A DNA stretch of 24,939 bases, from IMG/VR virus record IMGVR_UViG_3300035659_000092, positions 1 through 24,939 of that record, one strand, 5' to 3'. Positions within the stretch are counted from its first letter, which is position 1, and the number at the start of each line of letters is the position of its first letter. This DNA comes from a virus. Position numbers and translations under genes: made by a program. The notes beneath the pieces were generated by a model. It searched no databases. It was not told the DNA's origin and saw only the letters and a list, made by a program, of their open reading frames with translations. This document shows positions 7,044 to 13,900 of the stretch, in pieces.

Positions 7044-8189
7044 CTAGTAAACTAGGCGCTGGATAACGATGGATGACTTCATCGAGTTTCCAATGGCTTG
7101 ACCTTCCACGCTTAAAGTAACTGATTCAGGGCCACCCAATTCAGGAGTTGCGGCGGTGATTTTTGAATCGTTAAGCGTGAATGACATTGCACCAGATACA
7201 CCGCTTAGTATTGCGTGAAGCGTTACGTATGTTTCGTTGATGAACTTTTCAACCATAGCTAGGTCGTAAAGTTTTCCAGCTAAGCTGAACGTGTTGTTTG
7301 CTCTGCCGCGCTCAACGAATGCAACGCCACGGTTTCCTAACTCAAATTGTGAACTAGCTTCGTTGTCGTTTGTGATAGTAAACGAGTCAACAAGTTTTAG
7401 TGGTGCAGCGCCATCGAATGCCGAAACGTCAACCGATGCGAAGGGGTCTGCGCTAAAGTTGGTTACGAATGTTGATCCAGAAGGTAGGCCAGTTAGAATT
7501 TCTTGGCTGCGGCCAATCATTGGTAATGAACCAGTGACCATTGCATTAACCGCTATCTCAATAGTGAACCCACTTCCTTCTACGCCTTTGGTTAACAGCC
7601 ATGCATCAGCAGTTCCACAGCGGCCTTTTAGCCAAGTCAGAATAGAAATCGACTTACATAAATCGCCAGTTGATAAAGTGTCAGCTATAACTAGCGTGCT
7701 ATCTTCCGTTTCGTCAGCTAATGCGTATTGAATTGCTGCACCAGTAATCAGCGTTGGCGTTGCAGCAGTTACAATAAACGGCTTAGCGTTATTTCCAGTT
7801 AAAGATGGGAAATAAATGAGGTCGCCAACTTCAGCGGTGAAACCTGCGCCGCTGAATGTTTTTGTTGTTGCGTTAACAGTGATAGCTTGGCTTGCTACAG
7901 TCGATCCAGCTACCCAATCAGAGGTCATAGCAGCGGCCAGTAAGTCGTCTTGGCTAGATTGTGACAGCTCGACAGCGTACTCACCTGCTACTTGTTCGTT
8001 ACCAGTGCGCACCGAGCTTACTTCTCGGCTAGCATTTAGCTCGTTAGAAATTAGTGAATCACGAGTGATTGATGGAATGCCAGAAACTGTGCGCAAAGGT
8101 TTCCAAGCTGGATTGACTGGTGTTTGTCCAGCCACTATTTCAGCAACATAAAACTGCGCTACTGTCGCGCCTTTGTATGGGGTAGTCAT
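7044..8189 (-). CDS. Major tail tube protein
   Basis: A 381-residue protein that forms the tube of the non-contractile tail. It resembles the phage tail tube family with an N-terminal region rich in SGIPSITRDSLISNE and a beta-rich body. The central section (about residues 100-175, FTAEVGDLIYFPSLTGN) looks like an inserted domain, and the C-terminal GPESVTLSVEGQAIG then SIVIQRLVY resembles the closing strands of tube proteins. It is encoded after the tail terminator and is followed by a terminator, so it may be made at a high level independently of the genes beyond the plus-strand cassette. Confidence 0.83.
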   Translation of the reverse strand: MTTPYKGATVAQFYVAEIVAGQTPVNPAWKPLRTVSGIPSITRDSLISNELNASREVSSVRTGNEQVAGEYAVELSQSSQDDLLAAAMTSDWVAGSTVASQAITVNATTKTFSGAGFTAEVGDLIYFPSLTGNNAKPFIVTAATPTLITGAAIQYALADETEDSTLVIADTLSTGDLCKSISILTWLKGRCGTADAWLLTKGVEGSGFTIEIAVNAMVTGSLPMIGRSQEILTGLPSGSTFVTNFSADPFASVDVSAFDGAAPLKLVDSFTITNDNEASSQFELGNRGVAFVERGRANNTFSLAGKLYDLAMVEKFINETYVTLHAILSGVSGAMSFTLNDSKITAATPELGGPESVTLSVEGQAIGNSMKSSIVIQRLVY

Positions 8190-8192
8190 AAA

Positions 8193-8612
8193 TTAAAGCC
8201 TCTCTGTGTAAGTGTGCCAAGTTATTGATATCGGCTTTGTCGCCCATCCGTTTTCTACAATTAGCCTTTCTGGTGAAAAGTTTGTTACCTCAACGCATAC
8301 GCCTGAGCGGGTAAATGTTGAACTAGGTTTGAATGCCAGGTTAAGCAGGTCTATCATTTTGTTTGTTGTGGCGCTTCCAAGATGAGAGGCATAGTTAACG
8401 TCTATCTGATAAATCCCGCTGCGCCTATCGGTGAAATATAGGTCTGCATCTTCAACTGGTACTGGCAGTAAAAAACCAGCTATGTAAGGCGTTGCCGTGT
8501 TGGTTGGCGCGTTAATATTCTCAAGCGCAACAATGATACTATTTGCAACTCCAAACGCTTTTAACGCTGCATCTAAGGCTTTCTGAATCGATTCTGTTAC
8601 ACCTTCTGCCAT
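8193..8612 (-). CDS. Tail terminator protein (DUF4128-like)
   Basis: A 139-residue protein like the DUF4128 family, which includes lambda gpU-type tail terminators that cap the tube at the head-proximal end. Support comes from the N-terminal helix (IQKALDAALKAF), the segment TPYIAGFLLPV, the SGIYQIDVNYASHLG strand-helix section and the C-terminal SITWHTYTERL. Its place just before the tail tube gene is usual. The ATG at 8612 coincides with the stop of the previous gene. Confidence 0.8.
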   Translation of the reverse strand: MAEGVTESIQKALDAALKAFGVANSIIVALENINAPTNTATPYIAGFLLPVPVEDADLYFTDRRSGIYQIDVNYASHLGSATTNKMIDLLNLAFKPSSTFTRSGVCVEVTNFSPERLIVENGWATKPISITWHTYTERL

Positions 8613-9052
8613 TAGATAAACTCCCCACTATCCACATCGTAAAGATAAACTTTACCACCAGTGCCGCTATCTCTTTTTTTGGCATGTTCAACCGCTTCTT
8701 TTGCGTTGCATCCAAAATCAAATGCAGATAATGCAAATTTCCATCCAGAACCTAATGCGTCGTCATTTGTGATTTTCTGCTTCCAGAATAATCCTTCTTC
8801 AGTGACTCCACATCTGTAAATAAATCCATTGTCTACAGTAAAAGAATTGCAATCTGGTATCTCTGTTGATTTTTCACCAAAGTACATTTTTATGAAAATA
8901 TCATAGTCGCAAGGGCTTCCGCATAGAAAAAACATAACACCATCGACAACCTCAAACTTTTCAGTTTGGTCACTCATTATGGTATTTACTCTAGAAGATC
9001 GGCTATCGCAAGCAATCTGCCTGTCTTTGTGGTTATAAGCTAAGGTTGTCAT
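8612..9052 (-). CDS. HslV-like Ntn-hydrolase (proteasome beta fold) phage protein
   Basis: A 146-residue protein of the proteasome/HslV fold that some phages carry among tail genes. The N-terminus MTTLAYNHKDRQIACDSRSS aligns with HslV TTIVSV..GDGQA: Thr2 could be the exposed nucleophile after Met removal, Asp16 takes the place of HslV Asp17, and Lys32 (DQTEKFEV) takes the place of Lys33. MFFLCGSPCDYDIF matches the HslV GFAGGTADA helix region, and GSGWKFALSAFDFGCNAKEAV matches the later Gly-Ser-Gly turn and helix. If active it would be a peptidase, perhaps self-assembled. It lies between the gp10-like and tail terminator genes with one-base overlaps. The role in the phage is unknown. Confidence 0.8.
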   Translation of the reverse strand: MTTLAYNHKDRQIACDSRSSRVNTIMSDQTEKFEVVDGVMFFLCGSPCDYDIFIKMYFGEKSTEIPDCNSFTVDNGFIYRCGVTEEGLFWKQKITNDDALGSGWKFALSAFDFGCNAKEAVEHAKKRDSGTGGKVYLYDVDSGEFI

Positions 9053-9471
9053 TATCTATTCTCTCTTGCTGCTTCATCAAGTATCCGCTGGAATCTGGCT
9101 ACGTTAACCCTTATCATGCCCATAGGAGCCTGCTTAGAAAACCCTCCAACAGTATTTGACCCGTCACCAGCATAGCCACCATATTCAAGTTTTGCAGCAT
9201 ATGGCAGGTTATTTGATAGCGTAAACTCATCCGCTACACGCTGACCGTTAACCGTTGTGATAACCGTGGCTGTAGGGTTAGCGACTCCAGCAACTTCACC
9301 AGTGGCAGGAGACTTACCACTTGCTTGCCAGTTAGCGCGAAACCTGCCTGAGTCAACAGGACTTGATTTAATCACGGCGCTGAATAGCTTAATCGAAACA
9401 CCACGCATAGTGCGATCAATGCTCATGTTAGCTTTCTTTGCAAATGCTGCGACTTGGCCGCCAAAGTTCAT
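9052..9471 (-). CDS. HK97 gp10-like head-tail joining / tail completion protein
   Basis: A 139-residue protein with the pattern of the HK97 gp10-like family: an N-terminal helix, then SSPVDSGRFRANWQASGKSP (hydroxyl-Asp-Ser-Gly turn and Trp), and LSNNLPYAAKLEYGGYAG near the middle. These proteins act at the head-tail neck or the top of the tail. The order stopper, gp10-like, tail terminator, tube is standard for siphophages. There is a one-base overlap with the HslV-like gene. Confidence 0.85.
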   Translation of the reverse strand: MNFGGQVAAFAKKANMSIDRTMRGVSIKLFSAVIKSSPVDSGRFRANWQASGKSPATGEVAGVANPTATVITTVNGQRVADEFTLSNNLPYAAKLEYGGYAGDGSNTVGGFSKQAPMGMIRVNVARFQRILDEAARENR

Positions 9472-9472
9472 G

Positions 9473-9652
9473 CTAACTTAATTCTTTGTCAGTAGATGAT
9501 AATTTCTCAATCAAATCCCTGTATTGTTCTATATCCATCTCTATGGAATCATCACCTTGGCATATCGACACTGTCTCATTTCCTGATTTTTCGTTTCTCA
9601 GAAAAGATACCGATATATCTCCGCAAACCACGCTTTTTGTATGTTTATACAT
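9473..9652 (-). CDS. Small protein between connector genes, unknown
   Basis: A 59-residue minus-strand gene in the space between the stopper-like gene (stop at 9654) and the gp10-like gene (start at 9471). The ATG at 9652 has CAGGA seven bases upstream. The sequence begins MYKHTKSVVCGDISVSF and ends YRDLIEKLSSTDKELS: a short beta section then a helix, acidic. The tight spacing on both sides (one base each) argues that it is real. The function is unknown. An antisense frame over it is considered spurious. Confidence 0.7.
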   Translation of the reverse strand: MYKHTKSVVCGDISVSFLRNEKSGNETVSICQGDDSIEMDIEQYRDLIEKLSSTDKELS

Positions 9653-9653
9653 T

Positions 9654-10028
9654 TTATTTCCTGCAATGAATTTTATAGCAAATAGTTAAGCCAGTGTAAT
9701 CAACTTTTGGCTCTTGAGTGATAGACCAATGAACCCCGTCAATTAGCACTTTATCTTGAACGCTGATATTTTCGATTAGCGGATTAACCTTGGCAATCAC
9801 CATAACGTCTCCAGCTTGAATTGTGGTTCCGTTTATCATTGCTGCACTGAATTGCGTAGTAACGCCAACTAAATCGAATTGCTCGGATTCTTGTGGCACC
9901 ATTTCAGCTAGAGTTTCATCCCAAATCGGTTCACCAGCAGGCTTTATTAATTTAAGTCTGACCTTAGACTCATCAAACTTATCAAGCAGCTTACTAGCAA
10001 CTCCTTGCATGCGCTTTGCGAATGACAT
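9654..10028 (-). CDS. Head-closure (stopper-like) connector protein
   Basis: A 124-residue protein in the position of the head completion or stopper protein that closes the portal channel after packaging. It has an N-terminal helix (FAKRMQGVASKLLDKF), followed by a beta barrel-like section, including VMVIAKVNPLIENISVQDKV and DGVHWSITQEPKVDYTG. The pattern of a beta barrel ending in a line on the tested quantity (W.I......) is common in these proteins. The name rests on gene order and general form rather than a clear motif. The ATG coincides with the stop of the gene before it. Confidence 0.65.
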   Translation of the reverse strand: MSFAKRMQGVASKLLDKFDESKVRLKLIKPAGEPIWDETLAEMVPQESEQFDLVGVTTQFSAAMINGTTIQAGDVMVIAKVNPLIENISVQDKVLIDGVHWSITQEPKVDYTGLTICYKIHCRK

Positions 10029-10711
10029 TACACAATGCCCTCGATTCTTGATGCTACCAGCAAAGCAGAAGGAGCGATATTCCAGCCGTTTGCGGAAGTA
10101 ACAGCATATAGTCCGCCAAAGTTTACGCCTGAGCTATCCCTGATTATTTGAAGCGTGAGCACATCGCCAGCAGTTAGTGTCAAGGTTACTTTTGACTCAA
10201 CAATATAGATAGGGTCAGCGGAAGTCATCTTTGCCGCAGCACTAACGCCACCTTGAGCGCCATTAACCAAGATTCTAGATAGCAATATGCTTGTGCCACT
10301 TGCGCCTGAACGACCTTTTTGCAGCTTAAGTCTAAACGCATACGTGCCAGAAATATTGCAAGTGACCGCGCCATTTGCCGCTAGCGATAAATAAGCGCCA
10401 ACCTGCAATGCGCCAAACTCAACCTGTAAAGCAGTGCCTAGCGCTGTTGGTAACTGACTTGCAGCTAGCGAATGAGCCCGTAAAACCTCAACCTCACGAG
10501 CTCCAACAATTACATCATTACCGACTTTTTTTAACCCTCCAGTAAAATTACATAAACCAGCAACTGTTTGCGGGCTAGTATCGGCTAAGTTAAGTGCAGA
10601 ATCGGCAACCTGAGTTTCAACCTCCCTAACTTTTTCTGGCGTGATAAGCCCGTTGGTATTGTTTGGAATATTGGTGTTTATTAACGTGAATAGCTCTGTC
10701 TTAGTTTTCAT
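10028..10711 (-). CDS. Neck or head appendage protein (C1q/jelly-roll-like C-terminus)
   Basis: A 227-residue protein with two parts. The N-terminal 50 residues (FTLINTNIPNNTNGLITPEK then VREVETQVADSALNL) match the N-terminal anchoring segment often found on phage fibres and appendages. The C-terminal 130 residues (SGTYAFRLKLQKGRSGASG, then DVLTLQIIRDSSGVNFGG) have the alternating pattern of a C1q/TNF-like jelly roll. It is encoded between two connector genes, which suggests a neck whisker or a decoration fixed near the head-tail joint, perhaps with a role in host or surface attachment. It is a structural rather than assembly protein by inference. Confidence 0.62.
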   Translation of the reverse strand: MKTKTELFTLINTNIPNNTNGLITPEKVREVETQVADSALNLADTSPQTVAGLCNFTGGLKKVGNDVIVGAREVEVLRAHSLAASQLPTALGTALQVEFGALQVGAYLSLAANGAVTCNISGTYAFRLKLQKGRSGASGTSILLSRILVNGAQGGVSAAAKMTSADPIYIVESKVTLTLTAGDVLTLQIIRDSSGVNFGGLYAVTSANGWNIAPSALLVASRIEGIV

Positions 10712-11214
10712 CGATAAACCCTAAATTCAAAACCATTTGAGCAAGCCACCATTAGCGTTTTAAGCGCATCAATTGCCTTGGTAATGACTACAGTGTTACC
10801 TGTTTTTCCATTGTTAAAGTATGAAACTGCAACAGCGCCAGTAACTTCCTCACTTGCAATAGCCTTGCCATCATCAGTTGCTCTAACGTCTACTCCTGCG
10901 CCGTATTCAGCAGCAGCAGCGACAACGGCTATTTTTAGCTGTTCAGGAATAGTATCATCGGAAATCTCTGCCTTGAATGTTGTTTTTGCGCCAACTCGAG
11001 GCCAAGCTAAAGCCTGAGTTAATAGCTTTCTAACGCCGCCAAAACATGACTCATGCATGTCAACGTACTGCGTACCATTCCTTATTGATACATTGGCCTT
11101 ATCGTCATCAGTTGGCAGCGTGTAGCCGTATTTAGCAGCCAATGCGCGAGCATCAATTAGCGATACATAGCTGTCTGAATCTGGTTTACCAGTGCCATCT
11201 TCAACTATTAGCAT
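10708..11214 (-). CDS. DnaT-like head-tail adaptor protein
   Basis: A 168-residue protein of the DnaT-like family used by many phages as the adaptor ring under the portal. The N-terminus VEDGTGKPDSDSYVSLIDAR and then AAKYGYTLP, and the middle NGTQYVDMHESCFGGVRKLLTQALAWPR (quoted here as separate parts: NGTQYVDMHESCFGGVRK, LLTQALAWPR), are the family signature. The helix IPEQLKIAVVAAAAEYGAG follows. It overlaps the appendage gene by four bases. The DnaT name reflects a fold match and does not imply a role in replication. Confidence 0.8.
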   Translation of the reverse strand: MLIVEDGTGKPDSDSYVSLIDARALAAKYGYTLPTDDDKANVSIRNGTQYVDMHESCFGGVRKLLTQALAWPRVGAKTTFKAEISDDTIPEQLKIAVVAAAAEYGAGVDVRATDDGKAIASEEVTGAVAVSYFNNGKTGNTVVITKAIDALKTLMVACSNGFEFRVYR

Positions 11215-11223
11215 GTTAAACCC

Positions 11224-11520
11224 TTAGAATGAATCAGGAAGAGCAACTGCGCGAACAAACCACATTTGACCAGTTTGCAAGTTGGTCTTAGCTAACGCTA
11301 AGCAGCGCATTGATTCACCGTATTGATCAGTGGTTAAGTTGTCTGTTCTTTCTAACGGCACTCCATACATATCGTGATTGCGCGCGTTTTTACGCAAGTT
11401 ACTTACTTCTTCAATAAGTAAGGCCGTATTTTCTGCATGTTCTTTGATGCGATTCATCAAGTCTATTTCTTGCTGGCTTAGGTCACGATAGCCTTTAATT
11501 TTTTTATGCTGATTTTCCAT
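11224..11520 (-). CDS. acb2: Acb2-like anti-CBASS cyclic-nucleotide sponge
   Basis: A 98-residue protein with the Acb2 (T4 Vs.4-like) signature. The N-terminus reads HKKIKGYRDLSQQEIDLMNR and the C-terminus LAKTNLQTGQMWFVRAVA. Acb2 forms hexamers that bind and hold cyclic di- and trinucleotides made by CBASS enzymes, so that the effector is not activated. Tyr11 (GYRDL) and Lys26 (NRIKE) fall at the positions reported to bind the ligand in the Pseudomonas phage protein, as I recall. A good GAGG lies upstream of the ATG, and an extended -10 promoter may drive it. The connector gene follows ten bases after the stop, so it should also be read with the late genes. Family call is strong; activity is inferred. 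Confidence 0.85.
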   Translation of the reverse strand: MENQHKKIKGYRDLSQQEIDLMNRIKEHAENTALLIEEVSNLRKNARNHDMYGVPLERTDNLTTDQYGESMRCLALAKTNLQTGQMWFVRAVALPDSF

Positions 11521-11548
11521 GGTGAATCCTCTGATTTGTCAATGCTTA

Positions 11549-11557
11549 ATAATACCA
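11549..11557 (-). promoter_or_regulatory. Possible extended -10 promoter for the Acb2-like gene
   Basis: On the minus strand TGGTATTAT, an extended -10 with 5 of 6 matches, lies about 30 bases upstream of the Acb2-like ATG. No good -35 is seen. It lies just after the terminator of the cassette upstream, so a start here is needed unless that terminator leaks. Confidence 0.4.
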
Positions 11558-11584
11558 CAGCAGACAGGTTTATCCATAGGCAAT

Positions 11585-11610
11585 AAAAAGCCCTCGCATC
11601 GGAGGGCTTT
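11585..11610 (-). terminator. Intrinsic terminator of the 11.6-12.2 kb cassette
   Basis: On the minus strand GCCCTC, a six-base loop, GAGGGC and then TTTTTATT. It follows the stop of the small cysteine-rich gene by about ten bases. Confidence 0.82.
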
Positions 11611-11616
11611 AAAGTG

Positions 11617-11760
11617 TCAATCAGTAATGTTTGGCTGTTTTGCTTTCTTCTTTTTGCGGTTGTCTCGCGCCCTGCATGCTGGCTCGAAATACTTACCGCC
11701 CGATTGCATTGGTCGTGAACGTCCACAGCCGCAATCGCATATTTTGTTTTCAATTGGCAT
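11617..11760 (-). CDS. Small cysteine-rich basic protein (possible zinc ribbon)
   Basis: A 47-residue gene. The ATG at 11760 overlaps the end of the previous gene by 11 bases and has GAGG nine bases upstream. The sequence has four cysteines in the pattern C-x-C-x-C then C 17 residues later (CDCGCGRSRPM and PACRARDN), followed by a basic tail (RKKKKAKQ). This suggests a small zinc-binding and perhaps nucleic acid-binding protein. It is followed at once by a terminator. No named family is recognised. A longer frame on the same strand over this region (11478-11753) is judged spurious. Confidence 0.65.
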   Translation of the reverse strand: MPIENKICDCGCGRSRPMQSGGKYFEPACRARDNRKKKKAKQPNITD

Positions 11761-12196
11761 TAAATAAAACCTCGAATTGTTGCTTTAATGATTCTTCCTT
11801 TTCCATCTGCCCTGAAAGCTCTATTTTTGTTTCACAGATTTTTTGGTTAATAATTTCTTTTAGCATTTTCTTTAGATCTAATATTGCAACCTCTAAAGCC
11901 CCGTCCCAAGCTCCGTGATTTCTGGTGAATTTATTAAAACCATACTGAGACTCGTTATACCAATAGGTGCCATTTATTACTTCATATGTATCTGTGCCAT
12001 TTTCTATAAAAACTTTCACGCTTACGCCAGTACTATGCGAATAAGCACTGAAGTTAAATAGCCCAATTTTTATATCCCCCCTTTTCCCGTATACCTGAAG
12101 TTTGTACAGAACAAAACCAAGCCTAGTTCTATCGATTTCATTTAGATTTTTTTCTTCTGTTATTATTTTATTTTTTAAAAATTCAATTCGACTCAT
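11750..12196 (-). CDS. Accessory protein, unknown, with coiled C-terminus
   Basis: A 148-residue protein. The ATG at 12196 has TGGAG six bases upstream; an in-frame GTG at 12208 overlaps that site and is not used. The N-terminus is a helix (SRIEFLKNKIITEEKNLNEI), the middle is beta-like with NGTYWYNESQYGFNKFTRNH, and the C-terminus is a charged coiled helix (LSGQMEKEESLKQQFEVLF). Low-GC codon use compared with the capsid genes suggests a recent gain. It forms a two-gene cassette with the cysteine-rich gene, with a promoter and tandem repeat upstream. No family is recognised. Confidence 0.7.
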   Translation of the reverse strand: MSRIEFLKNKIITEEKNLNEIDRTRLGFVLYKLQVYGKRGDIKIGLFNFSAYSHSTGVSVKVFIENGTDTYEVINGTYWYNESQYGFNKFTRNHGAWDGALEVAILDLKKMLKEIINQKICETKIELSGQMEKEESLKQQFEVLFNAN

Positions 12197-12210
12197 GATT
12201 ATCTCCACTT

Positions 12211-12238
12211 ATTAAATTAATTAGCACCTGATAAGCAA
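12211..12238 (-). promoter_or_regulatory. Sigma-70-like promoter of the 12.2 kb cassette
   Basis: On the minus strand TTGCTT (12233-12238), a 16-base spacer and TTTAAT (12211-12216, 5 of 6), directly before the ribosome binding site of the cassette. The -35 matches only at TTG, so an activator might help; the 12-bp repeats lie four bases upstream of it. Confidence 0.4.
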
Positions 12239-12242
12239 ATAG

Positions 12243-12278
12243 TACGCGCATTGGTACGCGCATTGGTACGCGAACGCA
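12243..12278. repeat. 12-bp tandem repeat (TACGCGCATTGG, 2.6 copies)
   Basis: Two perfect copies of TACGCGCATTGG (12243-12254 and 12255-12266) and a third partial copy (TACGCGAACGCA). The unit equals about one helical turn, so copies would face the same side. It lies just upstream of the cassette promoter. A related sequence, GCGCATTGGGTGCGCG, is present on the minus strand at the terS start region. Confidence 0.8.
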
Positions 12279-12304
12279 ATAGAGTATTGTAATTTATTCA
12301 ACCC

Positions 12305-12334
12305 AATAAAAGGCCCCAATCAAGGGGCTTGTTT
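12305..12334 (-). terminator. Intrinsic terminator after the capsid operon
   Basis: On the minus strand GCCCC, a six-base loop, GGGGC and then CTTTTATT. It lies directly after the stop of the 53-residue gene. A run of T also follows on the plus strand, so it could work both ways. Confidence 0.75.
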
Positions 12335-12496
12335 TTACTTCTTAGTTTTTACTGGTTCAGGCTCTGGCTCAGGATCACCTTCAATTAATTCCAAGTGTTC
12401 AGGATGCTTGCCGCCAAAGTCGGCTACAACATGCTGGCCTTCTAGGTACAGTTTGCCATCGATAAAGCATTTTTCTTTCGCAACGTATGAAGCCAT
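12335..12496 (-). CDS. Small capsid-operon protein, unknown
   Basis: A 53-residue gene between the cement protein and a terminator. The start ATG at 12496 overlaps no stop but is four bases after the cement gene stop, with GGGG upstream. The sequence starts MASYVAKEKCFIDGKLY, has FGGKHPEHLELIEG, and ends in an acidic-proline tail (DPEPEPEPVKTKK). Small proteins of this kind occur next to capsid and connector genes in many phages, including Mu-like ones, and usually have no known function. It is co-transcribed with the capsid gene. Confidence 0.75.
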   Translation of the reverse strand: MASYVAKEKCFIDGKLYLEGQHVVADFGGKHPEHLELIEGDPEPEPEPVKTKK

Positions 12497-12499
12497 TGA

Positions 12500-12886
12500 T
12501 TAAATCCCCGCTACAATGCCAGCAACAACAGTGCCAGCGGTGCCAGTGCCTACAACCGTGTAGTTTAGTCGAACGTATCGACCAAGTACGCCGCGAGGCA
12601 CTGAGTCAATGTTAAACTGATAACCAGCTTTAAGTGATGCCAGTGGAATATCAGGAGTTTGAACAACTGTTACCGCTGTGCCAAATGCTTCGTCGCTATC
12701 TGTTTGCACAGATACCTGAATCGAAGTTAAGTCTGTGAATGTTGCCGACACACCAATGTATAGCGGGATATTTTCGCCGACACCGATATTTCGATTGGCA
12801 ACGCCAAGGTCAATAACATTGGTTGACGCTGCGGTAGCAGTTAAAGCTTGATCTGTTGAAAACTTATTTGTTGAATCAAAAATCAT
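12500..12886 (-). CDS. Bbp16-like capsid cement protein
   Basis: A 128-residue protein that matches the pattern of the BPP-1 cement protein Bbp16: an N-terminal STNKFSTDQALTATAASTNV, then IDLGVANRNIGVGENIPLY, TSIQVSVQTDSDEAFG, IPLASLKAGYQFNID and the ending GRYVRLNYTVVGTGTAGTV. In BPP-1 this jelly-roll protein forms dimers that hold neighbouring capsomers together on the outside of the shell. It follows the major capsid gene by ten bases. It is rich in Val, Thr and Ala and lacks Cys, as expected for a highly expressed structural protein. Confidence 0.85.
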   Translation of the reverse strand: MIFDSTNKFSTDQALTATAASTNVIDLGVANRNIGVGENIPLYIGVSATFTDLTSIQVSVQTDSDEAFGTAVTVVQTPDIPLASLKAGYQFNIDSVPRGVLGRYVRLNYTVVGTGTAGTVVAGIVAGI

Positions 12887-12896
12887 TTCGTTCTCC

Positions 12897-13889
12897 TTAA
12901 ACTACGCGAGATTCAGTATTTAACAGCGCGTCCGTTTCACGGATTGGGATGCCGCGATAAGTTAGCACTTCTGCACCTTCAATTTCTGTGTACTTTAAGC
13001 GCACAAAGTTGTCAGTAGTGCCAGCGTTTGTTGCTAATGCGTCCAATGCTTCCATGATGTCAGAGTTGCAGTAAATCGCAGCGTTACCGCCAGCAATTCG
13101 GCGCTGATAAAGCTTGTAATATGCTTTGCGCAAGAACTTATACAAGTCAACAGTGCCAGCAACAACGGCCGCTGAATCGATGTTTGCAACGCGAGAAACA
13201 TAGCGCCAATCACGAACAGTCAAACCCAAGTCCCAATTGAACTTTTCACGGTGAACATCATAGATTGAGCCGTCAGCATTGGTTTTGGTCTGCATGCCCT
13301 TATCTTCACGCACTAAACCGGCTTGAGTACCTTTAGGGTACAGGCCGTGGCAAGTGCGCTCGCCCCAAACAACCATCCAGATAGACGTATTGATTGAGCC
13401 AGTACCGCCAGCATCAATAATCTGCTCGCCACTCTCTGCTGAAAGAGAATTGAATCGTGGTGCTAAACCAGTGAATTGATTTGCTGCTGAGCCATAGAAC
13501 AGAGTTGTAGACATTTCATTGGACATACCTTCCAAGAATGCGCTTGCTTCATTCAGTCTGAATTGACCAGAACCAGAGCCAGCTAAGGCAACAAGTTTAG
13601 AATCTACTTCCGACCAAGCCTCAAGCATACCTGTTTTGTCGGTTACTTGCTTGGTGGTTGATTTGCTTGGTTGCACACCTTGATACAGTTCGCGCCAAGT
13701 TGCTTCTGGCAAGCCTGTACGGACCGTGGTTAAGTGAGTGGCACCGCTGTTACATTCTTGAACGATCATGTCTTGAAGGATAGGGTTTAGCTCGGTCAAC
13801 ATTTCAATGATTGTTGCCGTAACTTCGCCGCCTTGCTGCTGTTTAAACAGGTCGGTTAGCGATAAATAAGTATTGCCAGTTGTAGCCAT
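12897..13889 (-). CDS. Major capsid protein (BPP-1-like HK97 fold)
   Basis: A 330-residue shell protein. It resembles the BPP-1 (Bbp17) type, with ATIIEMLTELNPILQDMIVQ near residue 30, then HLTTVRTGLPEATWRELYQG, FLEGMSNEMSTTLFYGS and FTGLAPRFNSLS. The C-terminal part has LGLTVRDWRYVSRVANID, and RRIAGGNAAIYCNSDIMEAL. The family folds as a permuted HK97-like protein. There is no protease domain or delta peptide, and a separate scaffold is encoded just upstream. The cement gene follows. Confident from sequence pattern and gene order. Confidence 0.92.
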   Translation of the reverse strand: MATTGNTYLSLTDLFKQQQGGEVTATIIEMLTELNPILQDMIVQECNSGATHLTTVRTGLPEATWRELYQGVQPSKSTTKQVTDKTGMLEAWSEVDSKLVALAGSGSGQFRLNEASAFLEGMSNEMSTTLFYGSAANQFTGLAPRFNSLSAESGEQIIDAGGTGSINTSIWMVVWGERTCHGLYPKGTQAGLVREDKGMQTKTNADGSIYDVHREKFNWDLGLTVRDWRYVSRVANIDSAAVVAGTVDLYKFLRKAYYKLYQRRIAGGNAAIYCNSDIMEALDALATNAGTTDNFVRLKYTEIEGAEVLTYRGIPIRETDALLNTESRVV

Positions 13890-13900
13890 TTAAAGCCTCG

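Noticed and set aside
9486-9689. 67-codon plus-strand frame
   Set aside because: It lies opposite the 59-residue minus-strand gene, which has a ribosome binding site and exact spacing to both neighbours.
11478-11753. 91-codon minus-strand frame
   Set aside because: It lies across a terminator and the better-supported 47-residue gene, has no ribosome binding site and has no recognisable pattern.
12243-12278. CRISPR array
   Set aside because: The units are 12 bp and directly adjacent with no spacers.
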